Source: Salinibaculum sp. SYNS191 (lineage in GTDB: Archaea; Halobacteriota; Halobacteria; Halobacteriales; Haloarculaceae). From it: a stretch of DNA of 64,000 nt. The notes beneath the pieces are model-generated. The model ran no database searches and was not told the origin of the DNA. It saw nothing but the letters and a program-made list of their open reading frames with translations. The translations under genes were made by a program, and so were the position numbers. The stretch is taken from NCBI RefSeq assembly GCF_037338445.1, contig NZ_CP147838.1:3410001-3474000 (forward strand), written 5' to 3'. Numbering within the stretch: the stretch's first letter is position 1; every line of letters begins with the position of its first letter. This document shows positions 47,808-57,001 of this stretch, piece after piece.

Positions 47808-48524
47808 ATGAAGCGCCGCACATTCCTGAGCGGGGCCGCCCTGGCCGCTCTCGCCGGCTGTAGCGGGAACACGGGGACCAGCGGCGGCAGTGGCGACGGT
47901 GGTAGCGACGGCGACGACGGTACCGGCGGCTCCGGCGGCAGCAGTGGCCCGAACCCCGACGAGGCCAGGACCGCTCTCGACAGCCAGCCGACGCTCGGGC
48001 CGGCACCGGGTGACGCGCCGGGACTCATCGTCGCCTTCGAGGACCCGTCCTGCACGCGCTGCCGGGCCTTCGACCGGAACGTGTTCCCGGAGATCCGCTC
48101 GAACCTCGTCGAGACGGGCGCGGCGACGTTCGTCTTCCGCGGGTATCCCGTGGTCTACGAGTGGGGCAACCCGGCGAGTCACGCGCTGGAGGCGACGTTC
48201 ACCCGCGACGCCGACGCCTTCTGGGCGCTGACCAGCCACTACTTCGAGAACCAGAGCGATTTCCGGGGGAAATCCGCCGCGGACGTGTACGAAGGGACCG
48301 AATCGTTCCTCGCCGCCGAGACCGACCTCGATGCCGCGGCCGTCGTCAGCGACGCGCAGGGCGAGGCGGCCGCGAGCGCCGTCCAGACCGACCTCGACGC
48401 CGGCACGGCCGCCGGTGCTGGCCGCACCACGCCCCATCTGTTCCTCTTTCGCGACGGCGAGTTCCAGACGAAGGCCGCCGGGTCGGTCAGCTACGACACC
48501 ATCGAGGCCGTCCTCCAGGTATGA
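47808..48524 (+). CDS. Thioredoxin-fold (DsbA-like) lipoprotein
   Basis: 238 residues. Signal MKRRTFLSGAALAALAGC with twin Arg and an LAGC lipobox; a Gly/Ser/Asp linker follows. The domain shows LIVAFEDPSCTRCRAFDRNV (CxxC), GAATFVFRGYPVVYEWGNPA, and TTPHLFLFRDGEF (cis-Pro), as in DsbA-family thiol oxidoreductases. Extracellular disulfide chemistry is likely. Its stop overlaps the start of a polytopic protein (48521) by 4 nt, suggesting a membrane partner. An inverted repeat lies at the start. Confidence 0.88.
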   Translation: MKRRTFLSGAALAALAGCSGNTGTSGGSGDGGSDGDDGTGGSGGSSGPNPDEARTALDSQPTLGPAPGDAPGLIVAFEDPSCTRCRAFDRNVFPEIRSNLVETGAATFVFRGYPVVYEWGNPASHALEATFTRDADAFWALTSHYFENQSDFRGKSAADVYEGTESFLAAETDLDAAAVVSDAQGEAAASAVQTDLDAGTAAGAGRTTPHLFLFRDGEFQTKAAGSVSYDTIEAVLQV

Positions 48525-49126
48525 GCCCGCGACTCCCGACCCGACGCGCGGACTGGCGACTCCTCGGCCGCACGCTCAGGCTCGTCCTGTCGATTCCGAC
48601 CTACGCCGCCCTGGCCGTCCTCGCCGCCGTTCTCGCGCTGTCGGTGTTCGTCTTCTCGCAGAACGTGCCGCTGGTCTCGTTCGCGCTGACGGGGTCGCTG
48701 CCGCTGGACGGCCGCCTGACGATTCTGCTCGAACGCTATCCGTTCGTCGGGACTGACTTCGGACCCGTGACCGGCCTGATGCTCGTCGCCATCTCGGGGC
48801 TGACCGGGGCGGACATCGCGATGGTCGTCTACCACGTCCGGGAGCACGGCCTGTCGGTGGAGTCGGGCGGCGGCAGCGCCGTCGGCGTCGTGCTGGGCGT
48901 CCTCGGTGCCGGCTGTGCCGCCTGCGGGTCGGCTATTCTCGTCGGCGTCCTCTCTCTGGTGGGCGCGACGGGGTTGCTGACCGCGCTGCCGCTGGAGGGA
49001 CTGGAGTTCACGCTGCTGGCCGCCGTCGTCCTCGTGCTCTCGCTGTACTGGCTGGCCGACGGGATGCGCGGCGGCGAAATCCGCGGCTGTCCGGTCGACC
49101 TCCCCCAATCCCGCCCGCGAAATTAA
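48521..49126 (+). CDS. Membrane protein with CAAC motif, partner of the thioredoxin-fold lipoprotein
   Basis: 201 residues. Four to five helices: LVLSIPTYAALAVLAAVLAL; VTGLMLVAISGLTGADIAMV; VGVVLGVLGAGCAACGSAIL; VGVLSLVGATGLLTALPLEG; FTLLAAVVLVLSLYWLADGM. Within one is GCAACGSA (CxxC) at the membrane. This looks like a DsbB/VKOR-functional analogue, but the arrangement is not the classic DsbB or VKOR pattern. The 4-nt overlap with the CxxC lipoprotein supports a joint role; the electron acceptor is unknown. No named family recognised. Confidence 0.75.
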   Translation: MSPRLPTRRADWRLLGRTLRLVLSIPTYAALAVLAAVLALSVFVFSQNVPLVSFALTGSLPLDGRLTILLERYPFVGTDFGPVTGLMLVAISGLTGADIAMVVYHVREHGLSVESGGGSAVGVVLGVLGAGCAACGSAILVGVLSLVGATGLLTALPLEGLEFTLLAAVVLVLSLYWLADGMRGGEIRGCPVDLPQSRPRN

Positions 49127-49152
49127 AAGGGAGAACGACGTACCAGGGTGTG

Positions 49153-49578
49153 ATGGCCGGTGACGCCGCCGGAGGGCCGCCAGCCCACGACGCCGACGAG
49201 GCTGGCGACCCCTCGTTCGAGATTCCCGCCCACCCGGAGCGGCGCTACCCCTACGAGGGCGGCGTCGAGTACGAGGGCGAGACGGTGTTCACGCTCACGC
49301 CGGGGGCCGACCGCTCCAGCGCCGACCTGCGCGACCTCGTGGAGGCGACGCTGACCGCCGGCCCCTACCGCCACGGCGACTTCTTCGACCTGCCGATGCC
49401 GCTGTACCTCGTCCGCGACGACGAGACGGCCGATGTCTTCCGCATCTCCGTCCGCGACGGGCGGGTCCGACTCCACGTCCTCCCCGCCACGGAGTCGGCG
49501 GGACTGCGGGCGTTCTACGACCGCCTCGTCGCCCGCAGCGACGCCGACTGGCGCGTCGACTGTCGAACGACCGTCTGA
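49153..49578 (+). CDS. Haloarchaeal protein of unknown function
   Basis: 141 residues. PSFEIPAHPERRYPYEGGVE, FTLTPGADRSSADLRDLVEA, DFFDLPMPLYLVRDDETADV, FRISVRDGRVRLHVLPATES and a C-terminal ADWRVDC: a compact alpha/beta domain, acidic, with no signal. I recognise no family. An in-frame GTG at 49150 is an alternative start to the ATG at 49153. Confidence 0.68.
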   Translation: MAGDAAGGPPAHDADEAGDPSFEIPAHPERRYPYEGGVEYEGETVFTLTPGADRSSADLRDLVEATLTAGPYRHGDFFDLPMPLYLVRDDETADVFRISVRDGRVRLHVLPATESAGLRAFYDRLVARSDADWRVDCRTTV

Positions 49579-49637
49579 CCTGCCGTAGCGCCGCCGGACC
49601 CAAAACCGACTTACCCCCCTGCCCCTAGCCGTAACCC

Positions 49638-50873
49638 ATGACCGTCTCGCGCGAGGTCGAACTCAAGGGCCACATCATCGACTCCGGGATGATGCAGAGC
49701 TGTTTCGGCATCATCATGGACATGGGTGGGTCCTTCGAGGTCGAGGAGTTCCGGATCGGCCGCTCGAAGACCGAGGAGTCCTACGCACGCCTGCTGGTGG
49801 AGGCCGACGACCCGGACCAGTTGCAGTCTATCGTCCACGAACTCCACCAGAACGGCGCGAACCCGTCGGACCCCAACGACGCCCGCCTCGAACCCGCGCC
49901 CGCCGATCAGGTGGTCCCGAAGGGCTTCTACTCCACGACGAACCACCCGACCGATATCCGCATCGACGGGATGTGGGTCCCCGTCGAGGACATCGAGATG
50001 GACTGCGCGGTCATCGTCGAGCGCGACGACGACGGCCACCCCTACGCGTACACCGAAGTCCTCAACGCCATCGAGGAGGGCGACATGGTGGTCACCGGCG
50101 AGGCCGGCATCCGCGTCCAGCCCCCGGAACGCCCCCGCGGGTCCGAGGGCGCGTTCGGATTCATGCAGGGCGGCGTCTCCTCGGAGCGCCCCTCCGAGAC
50201 GACCATCAGCAACATCGCGGAGGCCATCGCGGAGACGAAAGCGGAGGGCGGGGACGTCCTCGCGGTCTGTGGCCCGGCGCTCATCCACTCCGGTGCCCGC
50301 GAGGACCTGGCCCGCCTGGTCCGTGAGGGCTACGTCGACCTCCTCTCTATCGGCAACGGCTTCGCGGTCCACGACCTCGAACGGGACCTCTACGGCACCT
50401 CGCTCGGGATGGACACGGAGAGTCTGGACCACCCGCGGAAGGGCCACAAACACCACATCTACACCATCAGCGAAATCATCCGCGCCGGCGGCATCGAGCA
50501 GGCCATCGAGGACGGCCTCGTCGACTCCGGCGTGATGTACGAGTGCGTCCAGAACGACGTGCCCTACGTCATCGCCGGGTCCATCCGCGACGACGGGCCG
50601 CTGCCCGAGACCATCACCGACGCCGTCGAGGCGCAAAACGCCATCCGCGAGCAGGCCCACCAGGCCGACCTCGTGCTCATGCTCTCGACGCTGTTGCACT
50701 CTGTCGCGGTCGGGAACTGCCTGCCCTCGACGACGAAGACCGTCTGCGTCGACATCAACCCCGCCACCGTCACGCAACTGCTCGACCGCGGGAGCGCGCA
50801 GGCCGTCGGGATGGTCACCGACATCGGGACGTTCGTGCCGATGCTGGCCGAGCACCTGTTCGACGAGCGGTAG
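49638..50873 (+). CDS. LOR/SDH-family, archaeal ornithine cyclodeaminase-like (TIGR00300) protein
   Basis: 411 residues. N-terminal LOR/SDH bifunctional conserved domain: REVELKGHIIDSGMMQSCFG, FEVEEFRIGRSKTEESYARL, then a Rossmann half with VLAVCGPALIHSGAREDLAR, LLSIGNGFAVHDLERDLYG, HKHHIYTISEIIRAGGIEQA and VMYECVQNDVPYVIAGSIRD. Homologues (ArgZ/AgrE C-terminal and methanogen proteins) are ornithine cyclodeaminases giving proline from ornithine; I infer that here. Cytoplasmic, NAD-dependent. Confidence 0.88.
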   Translation: MTVSREVELKGHIIDSGMMQSCFGIIMDMGGSFEVEEFRIGRSKTEESYARLLVEADDPDQLQSIVHELHQNGANPSDPNDARLEPAPADQVVPKGFYSTTNHPTDIRIDGMWVPVEDIEMDCAVIVERDDDGHPYAYTEVLNAIEEGDMVVTGEAGIRVQPPERPRGSEGAFGFMQGGVSSERPSETTISNIAEAIAETKAEGGDVLAVCGPALIHSGAREDLARLVREGYVDLLSIGNGFAVHDLERDLYGTSLGMDTESLDHPRKGHKHHIYTISEIIRAGGIEQAIEDGLVDSGVMYECVQNDVPYVIAGSIRDDGPLPETITDAVEAQNAIREQAHQADLVLMLSTLLHSVAVGNCLPSTTKTVCVDINPATVTQLLDRGSAQAVGMVTDIGTFVPMLAEHLFDER

Positions 50874-50934
50874 CCTCTCTTCCCACTCTGCCGCAGAAAT
50901 CCTCGCTTACTCCGTTCGGAGCGGAACTACGCCC

Positions 50935-52671
50935 TCAGTCCCACTGCACGCCGGGGTTCGTCACTGCACCGTTGGCGGCGGAGCCGAAGTCCCGCACGTA
51001 CTTCGCCAGCACGCCATTCTCGTAGGCTGGTTCGGGCGCGTCGCGCTCGTCGAGGCGGCGCTGCATCTCCTCGTCGGAGATGTCCACCGAGAGTTCGAGT
51101 TCGTCGATGTCGATGGTGACGGTGTCGCCGTCTTCCAGCGCGGCGATGGGACCGCCGACGTACGCCTCGGGGGCGACGTGACCGATGGAGAAGCCGCGCG
51201 TCGCACCCGAGAAGCGGCCGTCCGTGAACAGCGCGACGTCGTCCGCGTGGCCCTGGCCGGCGACGGCGGAGGTGACGCCGAGCATCTCGCGCATGCCGGG
51301 ACCGCCGCGCGGCCCCTCGTTGCGGATGCAGATGACGTCGCCCGATTCGATGTGTCCCTCCTGGACGTACTCCATCGCACCCTCCTCCTGCTCGAAGACG
51401 CGGACCGGGCCCTCGTGCCGGAGGTGGTCCTCGCCGGTAATCTTGATGACCGCGCCGTCGGGCGCGAGGTTGCCGGTGAGGATGCGGATGGCACCGCGCT
51501 CGTGGATGGGGTCGTCGACCGGGTGGAGGTAGTCGACGTCGAGGTCCGCGATTGCCGGCGGGTCGATGGCTTCCAGTTCCTCGGCGATGGTGTTGCCGGT
51601 GACGGTGAGCGCGTCGCCGTGGAGCATGTCGGCGTCGTGCAGCGCCTTCAGGACGACCGGGACGCCCCCGACCTCGTGGAGGTCGTTCATCACGCGCTCG
51701 CCGCCGGGCTGGAGGTCGGCAATCTTCGGCGTCCGGGCGCTGATCTCGTTGAACTTCTCGATGTCGAGGTCGACGCCCGCCTCGGCCGCCATCGCGAGCA
51801 GGTGGAGGACGGCGTTTGTGGACCCGCCGATTGCCACCTGTAGAGCGATGGCGTTCTCGAACGACTCCTCGGTGAGGAAATCAGAGGGTTTGCGCTGTTC
51901 CTGGACCACCTCGACGGCGAGTTCGCCGGCGCGGCGGGCTTCCTCGTACCGGCGCTCGTTCTCGGCGGGCGCGGAGGCGCTGCCCAGCGGGGCGAAGCCG
52001 ATGGTCTCGCTGATAGAGGCCATCGTGTTCGCGGTGAACATCCCGCCGCAGGACCCGGCACCGGGGCAGGCGTGTCGCTCCATCTCGTCGAGTTCCGCCT
52101 CGCTCATCTCGCCGTCTGCGACTGCGCCGACGCCCTCGAAGACGTTCTGGATGGTTATCTCGCGGCCGTCGTGCTCGCCGGGCATGATGGAGCCGCCGTA
52201 GAGGAAGACGCTGGGGAGGTCAGTCCGGATGGCGGCCATCATCATCCCGGGCATGTTCTTGTCACAGCCGCCGATGGTGACCAGCCCGTCCATGCGCTCG
52301 CCGAAGGCGACCAGTTCGACGGAGTCGGCGATTATCTCCCGGGAGATGAGCGAGGCCTTCATCCCCTCCGTCCCCATCGAGATGGCGTCGGAGATGGTGA
52401 TGGTCCCGAACTCGATGGGCATGCCGTCCGCGTCGTCGATGCCGTCGTAGGCAGACTGCGCCACGTCGTCGAGATGGACGTTACACGGCGTGATGTCCGC
52501 AGCGGGGTTGGCGACGCCGACCATCGGCGACGCGAGGTCCTCGTCGTCGTAGCCCATCGCGCGGAACATCGCGCGGTGGGGGGCGCGCTCTGTCCCCTCT
52601 GTCACTTCGTTGCTCGGGAGGTCGGGGTCCTTGCCCGACTGCTCCCGCTCTGGTGTTTCCTGCTGGCTCAT
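50935..52671 (-). CDS. ilvD: Dihydroxy-acid dehydratase
   Basis: 578 residues. Third step of branched-chain amino acid synthesis (2,3-dihydroxy acid to 2-keto acid), an Fe-S enzyme. Cys ligands in [15 protein letters not shown] and [20 protein letters not shown]; also [20 protein letters not shown] and [20 protein letters not shown] near the C-terminus. The acidic head [20 protein letters not shown] is haloarchaeal. ATG 52671 is the natural start; the open frame runs further upstream but overlaps the divergent gene. No other ilv gene is in the window. Confidence 0.96.
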   Translation of the reverse strand: MSQQETPEREQSGKDPDLPSNEVTEGTERAPHRAMFRAMGYDDEDLASPMVGVANPAADITPCNVHLDDVAQSAYDGIDDADGMPIEFGTITISDAISMGTEGMKASLISREIIADSVELVAFGERMDGLVTIGGCDKNMPGMMMAAIRTDLPSVFLYGGSIMPGEHDGREITIQNVFEGVGAVADGEMSEAELDEMERHACPGAGSCGGMFTANTMASISETIGFAPLGSASAPAENERRYEEARRAGELAVEVVQEQRKPSDFLTEESFENAIALQVAIGGSTNAVLHLLAMAAEAGVDLDIEKFNEISARTPKIADLQPGGERVMNDLHEVGGVPVVLKALHDADMLHGDALTVTGNTIAEELEAIDPPAIADLDVDYLHPVDDPIHERGAIRILTGNLAPDGAVIKITGEDHLRHEGPVRVFEQEEGAMEYVQEGHIESGDVICIRNEGPRGGPGMREMLGVTSAVAGQGHADDVALFTDGRFSGATRGFSIGHVAPEAYVGGPIAALEDGDTVTIDIDELELSVDISDEEMQRRLDERDAPEPAYENGVLAKYVRDFGSAANGAVTNPGVQWD

Positions 52672-52776
52672 GCCAGAGTGGTTGCACCCGGCGGACTTAA
52701 GTCCCGTCTTCGGGGCGTCGCGACCGGTCGAGGCCCCGGGAGTGCCTTTGATAAGGGGCCACACCGGAGAGGAGGT

Positions 52777-53742
52777 ATGGCGACAGTCGAGACGGGGGCA
52801 CGGCTGCACTTCGGGTTCCAGAACCTCGCGCTCGCCCACGAGCGCCTGTACGGGGGCGTCGGGGTCGCACTCGCCGAACCGCGGGTCCGGGTCACTGCCG
52901 AGTCGGCCACCGACGTCGTCTGCGACGACCCGGTCGTCGAACCGTTCGTCGCGGACGCCGTCAGCGTGCTGGGCGTCGAGGGCGCGCGGGTCACCGTCGA
53001 GGAGCGGTTCGAGCGCCACGTCGGACTCGGCAGCGGGACGCAACTGGCACTCGCGACGCTGGTCGCCGTCGCTCGCGCGCACGACGAGTATGCAGACTCG
53101 CGGACGGTCGCACCCGAACTCGGCCGGGGCGGGCGCTCGGGGGTCGGGGTGGCCTGCTTCGAGCACGGCGGGTTCGTCGTCGACGCCGGGCACCCGACCG
53201 AGCGGTTCACGACCAGCCCGCCGGCCGAGGGGTCCTGGGAGGTTCCCCGGCCGATGGTTCGCCGGGACCTCCCCAGTTCGTGGCGGTTCGTGCTGGTGAC
53301 GCCAGCGGCCACGACGGGGCAAAGCGGCGCGGCCGAGGACGAGAGCATGCGGTCGGTCGTCGAGCGGGCCGACCCAGGCATCGCCGACGACATCTCGCTG
53401 CTGCTGACGCGACGGCTCCTGCCCGCCGTCGCCGAGCGCGACGTCGCGGAGTTCGGGGCGGCGGTCGCTCGTCTCGGCCGGCTCAACGGCGCGTGGTACG
53501 CCGACGAACAGGGCGGCGTCTACCGGCCGCCAGCGGGCGACCTCATCGACAGCCTCGGCGACTGCCCGGTGGTTCACGGAGCCGGACAGTCCTCGTGGGG
53601 GCCGACAGTCTACGGCGTGACCCGCGCGGCGGACGTCAGCGAGGCCCGGGCAGCGGCCGCGGACGCTCTCGACGACGCCGGCTGCGAGGGGCGGGTACTG
53701 ACGGCGGCCCCGCGCAACCGCGGGGCGACGGTCGAGGAGTGA
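52777..53742 (+). CDS. Beta-ribofuranosylaminobenzene 5'-phosphate synthase-like (GHMP) protein
   Basis: 321 residues. [20 protein letters not shown] (start of the family), the GHMP glycine loop [18 protein letters not shown], then [20 protein letters not shown] and the C-terminal [35 protein letters not shown] (GHMP motif 3-like). Family members make beta-RFAP from p-aminobenzoate and PRPP in methanopterin synthesis. Haloarchaea are not known to make methanopterin, so the substrate here is uncertain. GGAGGT touches the ATG directly, too close to act as a normal Shine-Dalgarno. Confidence 0.88.
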   Translation: MATVETGARLHFGFQNLALAHERLYGGVGVALAEPRVRVTAESATDVVCDDPVVEPFVADAVSVLGVEGARVTVEERFERHVGLGSGTQLALATLVAVARAHDEYADSRTVAPELGRGGRSGVGVACFEHGGFVVDAGHPTERFTTSPPAEGSWEVPRPMVRRDLPSSWRFVLVTPAATTGQSGAAEDESMRSVVERADPGIADDISLLLTRRLLPAVAERDVAEFGAAVARLGRLNGAWYADEQGGVYRPPAGDLIDSLGDCPVVHGAGQSSWGPTVYGVTRAADVSEARAAAADALDDAGCEGRVLTAAPRNRGATVEE

Positions 53743-53785
53743 GGCGTGCGCGAGGTTTTAACTCGGGGCAGGGGGAAGTGTGCGT

Positions 53786-54625
53786 ATGGACCGCCTACCC
53801 TTCGGCATCAACCGACTGGACCAGCTGATTCAGGGGGGCGCACCGACTGGCAGCGTCGTCCTGCTGTCGGGCGAGGCCGGCGCGGGTGCGCGGGAGTTCA
53901 TGTACACTGCAGCCGTCATGAACGGCCTGGCGGGCCGGGGCGGCGACCTCTTCGACCTGCACTACGGCGACCTCCACGAGCGGGCGCGCCCGCCGGAGGA
54001 GATTCACTACATCTCCTTCACCGCGGAGGAGCCACAGCTCAGAGAGGAGATAGCCACGACGATGGACGACGACATCGCCGCGGAGGGGCTGGAGCAGGTG
54101 TCGTTCCGGTCCCTCTCCCGGCAGTTCTTCCACGTCAGCCCGGTGCCGCGTACCTGGTACGCCGAGGAGACGCCGAACATCCAGAACATGGCCAAGCGCC
54201 ACGAGGACCGGGAGGGACTGCTGAGCGCACTCGGCACGGCGCTCAGCGAGCGCGCCCCGGGCAACCTCGTCGTCATCGACTCGCTGTCGGACCTGCTGAC
54301 GACGCTCGGCGAGACACTGGAGTGGTCGGACGTCGGCTACCTCGTGAAGGGCCTCCAGAAGGCGGCCTACGAGTGGGACGGCCTCATCCTGTTGCACGTC
54401 AACGACGAGACGCTCTCGGACATCCGCCACGGACAGCTCGTCGACGCCTGTAGCGGGACGTTGCGCTTCCGGTGGGAGTCCGGCGGGAGCACGCGGGCGC
54501 GGACGCTCGTCGTCAAGCAGTTCCGCGGGGTGCTCTCCCAGATAGAGTCCGAGAACATCGTCCAGTTCGAGACGGAACTGGGCGACGCGGGCTTCGACAT
54601 CAGCGACGTCCGCAAGATACGCTGA
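53786..54625 (+). CDS. RAD55/KaiC-like ATPase domain protein with degenerate Walker A
   Basis: 279 residues with a RecA-fold: FGINRLDQLIQGGAPTGSVV, then the Walker A region LSGEAGAGAREFMYTAAVM, where the expected GK[ST] is GAR, and a Walker B region APGNLVVIDSLSDLLTT. RSSV-free C-terminus. This is the haloarchaeal HTR-like/RAD55-family branch; the missing Lys suggests ATP binding or hydrolysis is lost or altered. The role is unknown. The coding region is followed by the ribbon-helix-helix operon. Confidence 0.82.
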   Translation: MDRLPFGINRLDQLIQGGAPTGSVVLLSGEAGAGAREFMYTAAVMNGLAGRGGDLFDLHYGDLHERARPPEEIHYISFTAEEPQLREEIATTMDDDIAAEGLEQVSFRSLSRQFFHVSPVPRTWYAEETPNIQNMAKRHEDREGLLSALGTALSERAPGNLVVIDSLSDLLTTLGETLEWSDVGYLVKGLQKAAYEWDGLILLHVNDETLSDIRHGQLVDACSGTLRFRWESGGSTRARTLVVKQFRGVLSQIESENIVQFETELGDAGFDISDVRKIR

Positions 54626-54718
54626 CGTAGCAAGTGCTTACCCGCCGGTAGGAACCGGCTATCGTCACCTGAAATCGGCGGCAAACCCTTAACTGCCCGG
54701 TGAGTAAACTGGGGAGTG

Positions 54719-55612
54719 ATGGCGAGTGAGTCGACCGAGGAGGGGACGGTGACGGTGAATCTCCCGGCCGAGCTGGAAGACTGGCTCGACGAGCGCGCGG
54801 CTGCGCTCGACGAGGACCGGGAGACTGTGCTCGTGCAGTTACTCGCCTCCTACCGCGCGACGGTGGAACTCGACGGCGAGTTCGACCCCGCGAACGGGCA
54901 GGGGATGCCGGTGGCAGAGACCGAGACCGTCGAGGAGACCGTCGAATCGATACTCGCGGACCGGCTCGACGAGCGCGTCGAGTCCGCCGTCCGGGGCCAG
55001 GTACAGGCGGCCGTCGACGCCGCCGTCGAGGAGCGGGTGTCGGAAGCGGTCCGACAGCGCGTCGCCGGGCGCATCGCGGACGTCGAGGACGACTACATGG
55101 ACAAGATCTCCGACGTCCGCGAGCGGGTCGTCCAGCTCAAACGCGAACTCGACGGGCGGGCTGCGGCCGACCACGACCACGCGGAACTCGACCGCGTCGA
55201 CGAACTCGCGACGGAAGTCGAAACGCTCCAGGACCACCTCGATTCGCTCGAAGACGACGTGGGGTCCCGACTTGACGACCAGCGGACCGAGACCGACGAC
55301 ATCGAGGAGCGCCTCGACTCGGTGCAGGACCGCCTGCAGACCGTCGCCTGGGTCGTCAGCGACCTCCGCGAGGCCCACGAGGACGACACCGGGACGGAGG
55401 CTGTCGACCGCATCAAGCGCGCGGCGGCGAAGGCCGACGTCGAGCGCGCGCGCTGCGAGAGCTGCGGTGCCGGGGTCAGCATCGGACTCCTGACCGAGCC
55501 GGAGTGTCCGCACTGTCAGGCGACGGTGACCAGCGTCGAGCCCGCGAGCGGCTTCTTCGGCAAGGCGCAGCTGCTGACTGCCTCCCAGCTCGAATCCGGT
55601 GAGCGGCGATGA
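54719..55612 (+). CDS. Ribbon-helix-helix / coiled-coil / zinc-ribbon protein
   Basis: 297 residues. An N-terminal ribbon-helix-helix-like stretch (VTVNLPAELEDWLDERAAAL; ETVLVQLLASYRAT) suggests DNA binding. Residues about 75-235 are strongly heptad and charged (VEETVESILADRLDERVESA; YMDKISDVRERVVQLKRELD; VETLQDHLDSLEDDVGSRLD), a long coiled coil. A C-terminal zinc ribbon (CESCGAGVSIGLL then CPHCQATV) follows. The stop overlaps the next gene by 4 nt. It could be a chromatin or transcription factor; no named family. Confidence 0.78.
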   Translation: MASESTEEGTVTVNLPAELEDWLDERAAALDEDRETVLVQLLASYRATVELDGEFDPANGQGMPVAETETVEETVESILADRLDERVESAVRGQVQAAVDAAVEERVSEAVRQRVAGRIADVEDDYMDKISDVRERVVQLKRELDGRAAADHDHAELDRVDELATEVETLQDHLDSLEDDVGSRLDDQRTETDDIEERLDSVQDRLQTVAWVVSDLREAHEDDTGTEAVDRIKRAAAKADVERARCESCGAGVSIGLLTEPECPHCQATVTSVEPASGFFGKAQLLTASQLESGERR

Positions 55613-56250
55613 GCGACGACGAGGACGCCGACGACCCCTTCGAGGAGCTGGACGAGGCCGTCGCCGACCGCGAGGGCGACCCGTTCGACTCCCTCGACGG
55701 CCCCCGTGACGTCGACGACGAGACGGACGCCGACGAGGCCGCCACCGGGGAAACGGACGACATCTGGGCCCCCGACCGGGAGGAACAGCTCGGCGGGCCG
55801 GTCGATGCCGACGACGAACCCGATTCCCCAGTCGACGGGGAACGCGAGGGTGGCCTCTCGACGGGCACAGACCAGCCAGATGGACAGGAGTCGAGCGCTC
55901 TGGGCGGCGGGGGCGCGACGGACGTGGACCCGTTCGCCGGGGTCGACCAGCGCGAGGGCGACCCCTTCGAGGCCTTCGAGCGGATGGACGTCGGCGACGT
56001 CGACGCCGACAGCGTGTGGGAGAGCCTGGCCGCAGCCGAGGAGGGCGGCTCCGTCGCGCAGCGGGAGGGCCAGACCTACGCCGAGGTGTCCAAACACAGC
56101 TTCTGCGAGCGCTGCGAGCACTTCTCGGCACCGCCGGACGTGGGCTGTGGCCACGAGGGAACGGAGATTCTGGAGTTCGTCGACCTGGAGACGGTCCGGC
56201 TGGTCGACTGTCCGGTCGTCGAGGAGCGCCGCAAGCTCCAGCAGGAATAG
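55609..56250 (+). CDS. Acidic protein with C-terminal Cys cluster
   Basis: 213 residues. A low-complexity acidic N-terminal half (DDPFEELDEAVADREGDPFD; a similar REGDPFEAFERMD comes again near residue 120) and a conserved C-terminal region SKHSFCERCEHFSAPPDVGC, GHEGTEILEFVDLETVRLVD, CPVV with 4-5 Cys/His, a likely zinc or redox site. Coupled to the upstream coiled-coil gene by a 4-nt overlap and 30 nt upstream of tfs. Function unknown. Confidence 0.75.
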   Translation: MSDDEDADDPFEELDEAVADREGDPFDSLDGPRDVDDETDADEAATGETDDIWAPDREEQLGGPVDADDEPDSPVDGEREGGLSTGTDQPDGQESSALGGGGATDVDPFAGVDQREGDPFEAFERMDVGDVDADSVWESLAAAEEGGSVAQREGQTYAEVSKHSFCERCEHFSAPPDVGCGHEGTEILEFVDLETVRLVDCPVVEERRKLQQE

Positions 56251-56280
56251 TTTTAGTGGCCGAATCGACTACGCCGACGT

Positions 56281-56604
56281 ATGCAATTCTGTGACGACTG
56301 CGGGTCGATGATGCAACCGGAGGGCGACGAGATGGTCTGCTCGTCCTGTGGTGCCCGCACCGGCAAGGACGAGGAGGTGGCCGCCGACTTCGTCAGCACC
56401 GAGGAACAGTCGGGCGAGGAGGTCATCGAGACCGAGGAGGGAGCGAACTTCGAGGGCAAGCCCACCGCAGACGACGCGACCTGCGAGGACTGCGGCCACG
56501 GCGTGGCCTGGTACACTATCAAGCAGACAGGGTCGGCGGACGAACCCCCGACGCGATTCTTCAAGTGCAAGGCCTGCGGGCACCGCTGGCGGGAGTACAA
56601 CTGA
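56281..56604 (+). CDS. tfs: Transcription factor S (TFS)
   Basis: 107 residues: N-terminal zinc ribbon (MQFCDDCGSMMQPEGDEMVC; CSSCGAR), an acidic linker and the C-terminal zinc ribbon CEDCGHGVAWYTIKQTGSAD, EPPTRFFKCKACGHRWREYN with the acidic hairpin Asp-Glu that stimulates RNA cleavage by stalled RNA polymerase. In most TFIIS-type proteins an Arg precedes SADE; here it is Gly, which I believe is usual in haloarchaea. It is the last gene of the cluster starting at 54719. Confidence 0.95.
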   Translation: MQFCDDCGSMMQPEGDEMVCSSCGARTGKDEEVAADFVSTEEQSGEEVIETEEGANFEGKPTADDATCEDCGHGVAWYTIKQTGSADEPPTRFFKCKACGHRWREYN

Positions 56605-56703
56605 CGCCGTGGTCGCGGGCCACCGGGACTGCCGTCGGGCGTTTCCCGGGCGTGAATAGATGCCAAAAGAATAATATTTCGGGGCGTTCCGTGAGACTAT
56701 AGG

Positions 56704-56970
56704 ATGAACAGAAACGGCCACATCGGGAGGCGGCGAGAGATACGGGCCGGCGAAGGGGCCACGGATGGGGTGGTCATGGCCGTGAGCGAGATGCTCGAGG
56801 TCGACCCCATCACCCTCGACCCGCTGACGAGGACCGTCGACGCCGACGCGCTGGACGCACTCTACGAGAGCATGGGACCGGACGGACGCATCTCCTTCCG
56901 GTACGCGGACTGTGAGGTGACCGTGACGGGTGACGGGATGGTGGAAGTGGCCTCGTGCGAGAGTCAGTAA
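56704..56970 (+). CDS. HalOD1 output-domain protein
   Basis: 88 residues: VVMAVSEMLEVDPITLDPLT, TVDADALDALYESMGPDGRI, SFRYADCEVTVTGDGMVEVA. This is the HalOD1 domain (halobacterial output domain 1), usually found at the end of two-component sensors, here free-standing. Function unknown. A basic head (MNRNGHIGRRREIRAGEGA) precedes the domain. Its promoter may be the AT-rich AAAAGAATAATATT stretch (56664-56677). Confidence 0.82.
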   Translation: MNRNGHIGRRREIRAGEGATDGVVMAVSEMLEVDPITLDPLTRTVDADALDALYESMGPDGRISFRYADCEVTVTGDGMVEVASCESQ

Positions 56971-57001
56971 GGGTCGGAGTCGGCCGGGCGGGAACCGGGT
57001 G

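Noticed and set aside
52771..52779. GGAGGT before the beta-RFAP-synthase-like gene as a Shine-Dalgarno
   Set aside because: It touches the ATG, leaving no spacer, so it cannot pair normally; initiation is likely leaderless or by another route.
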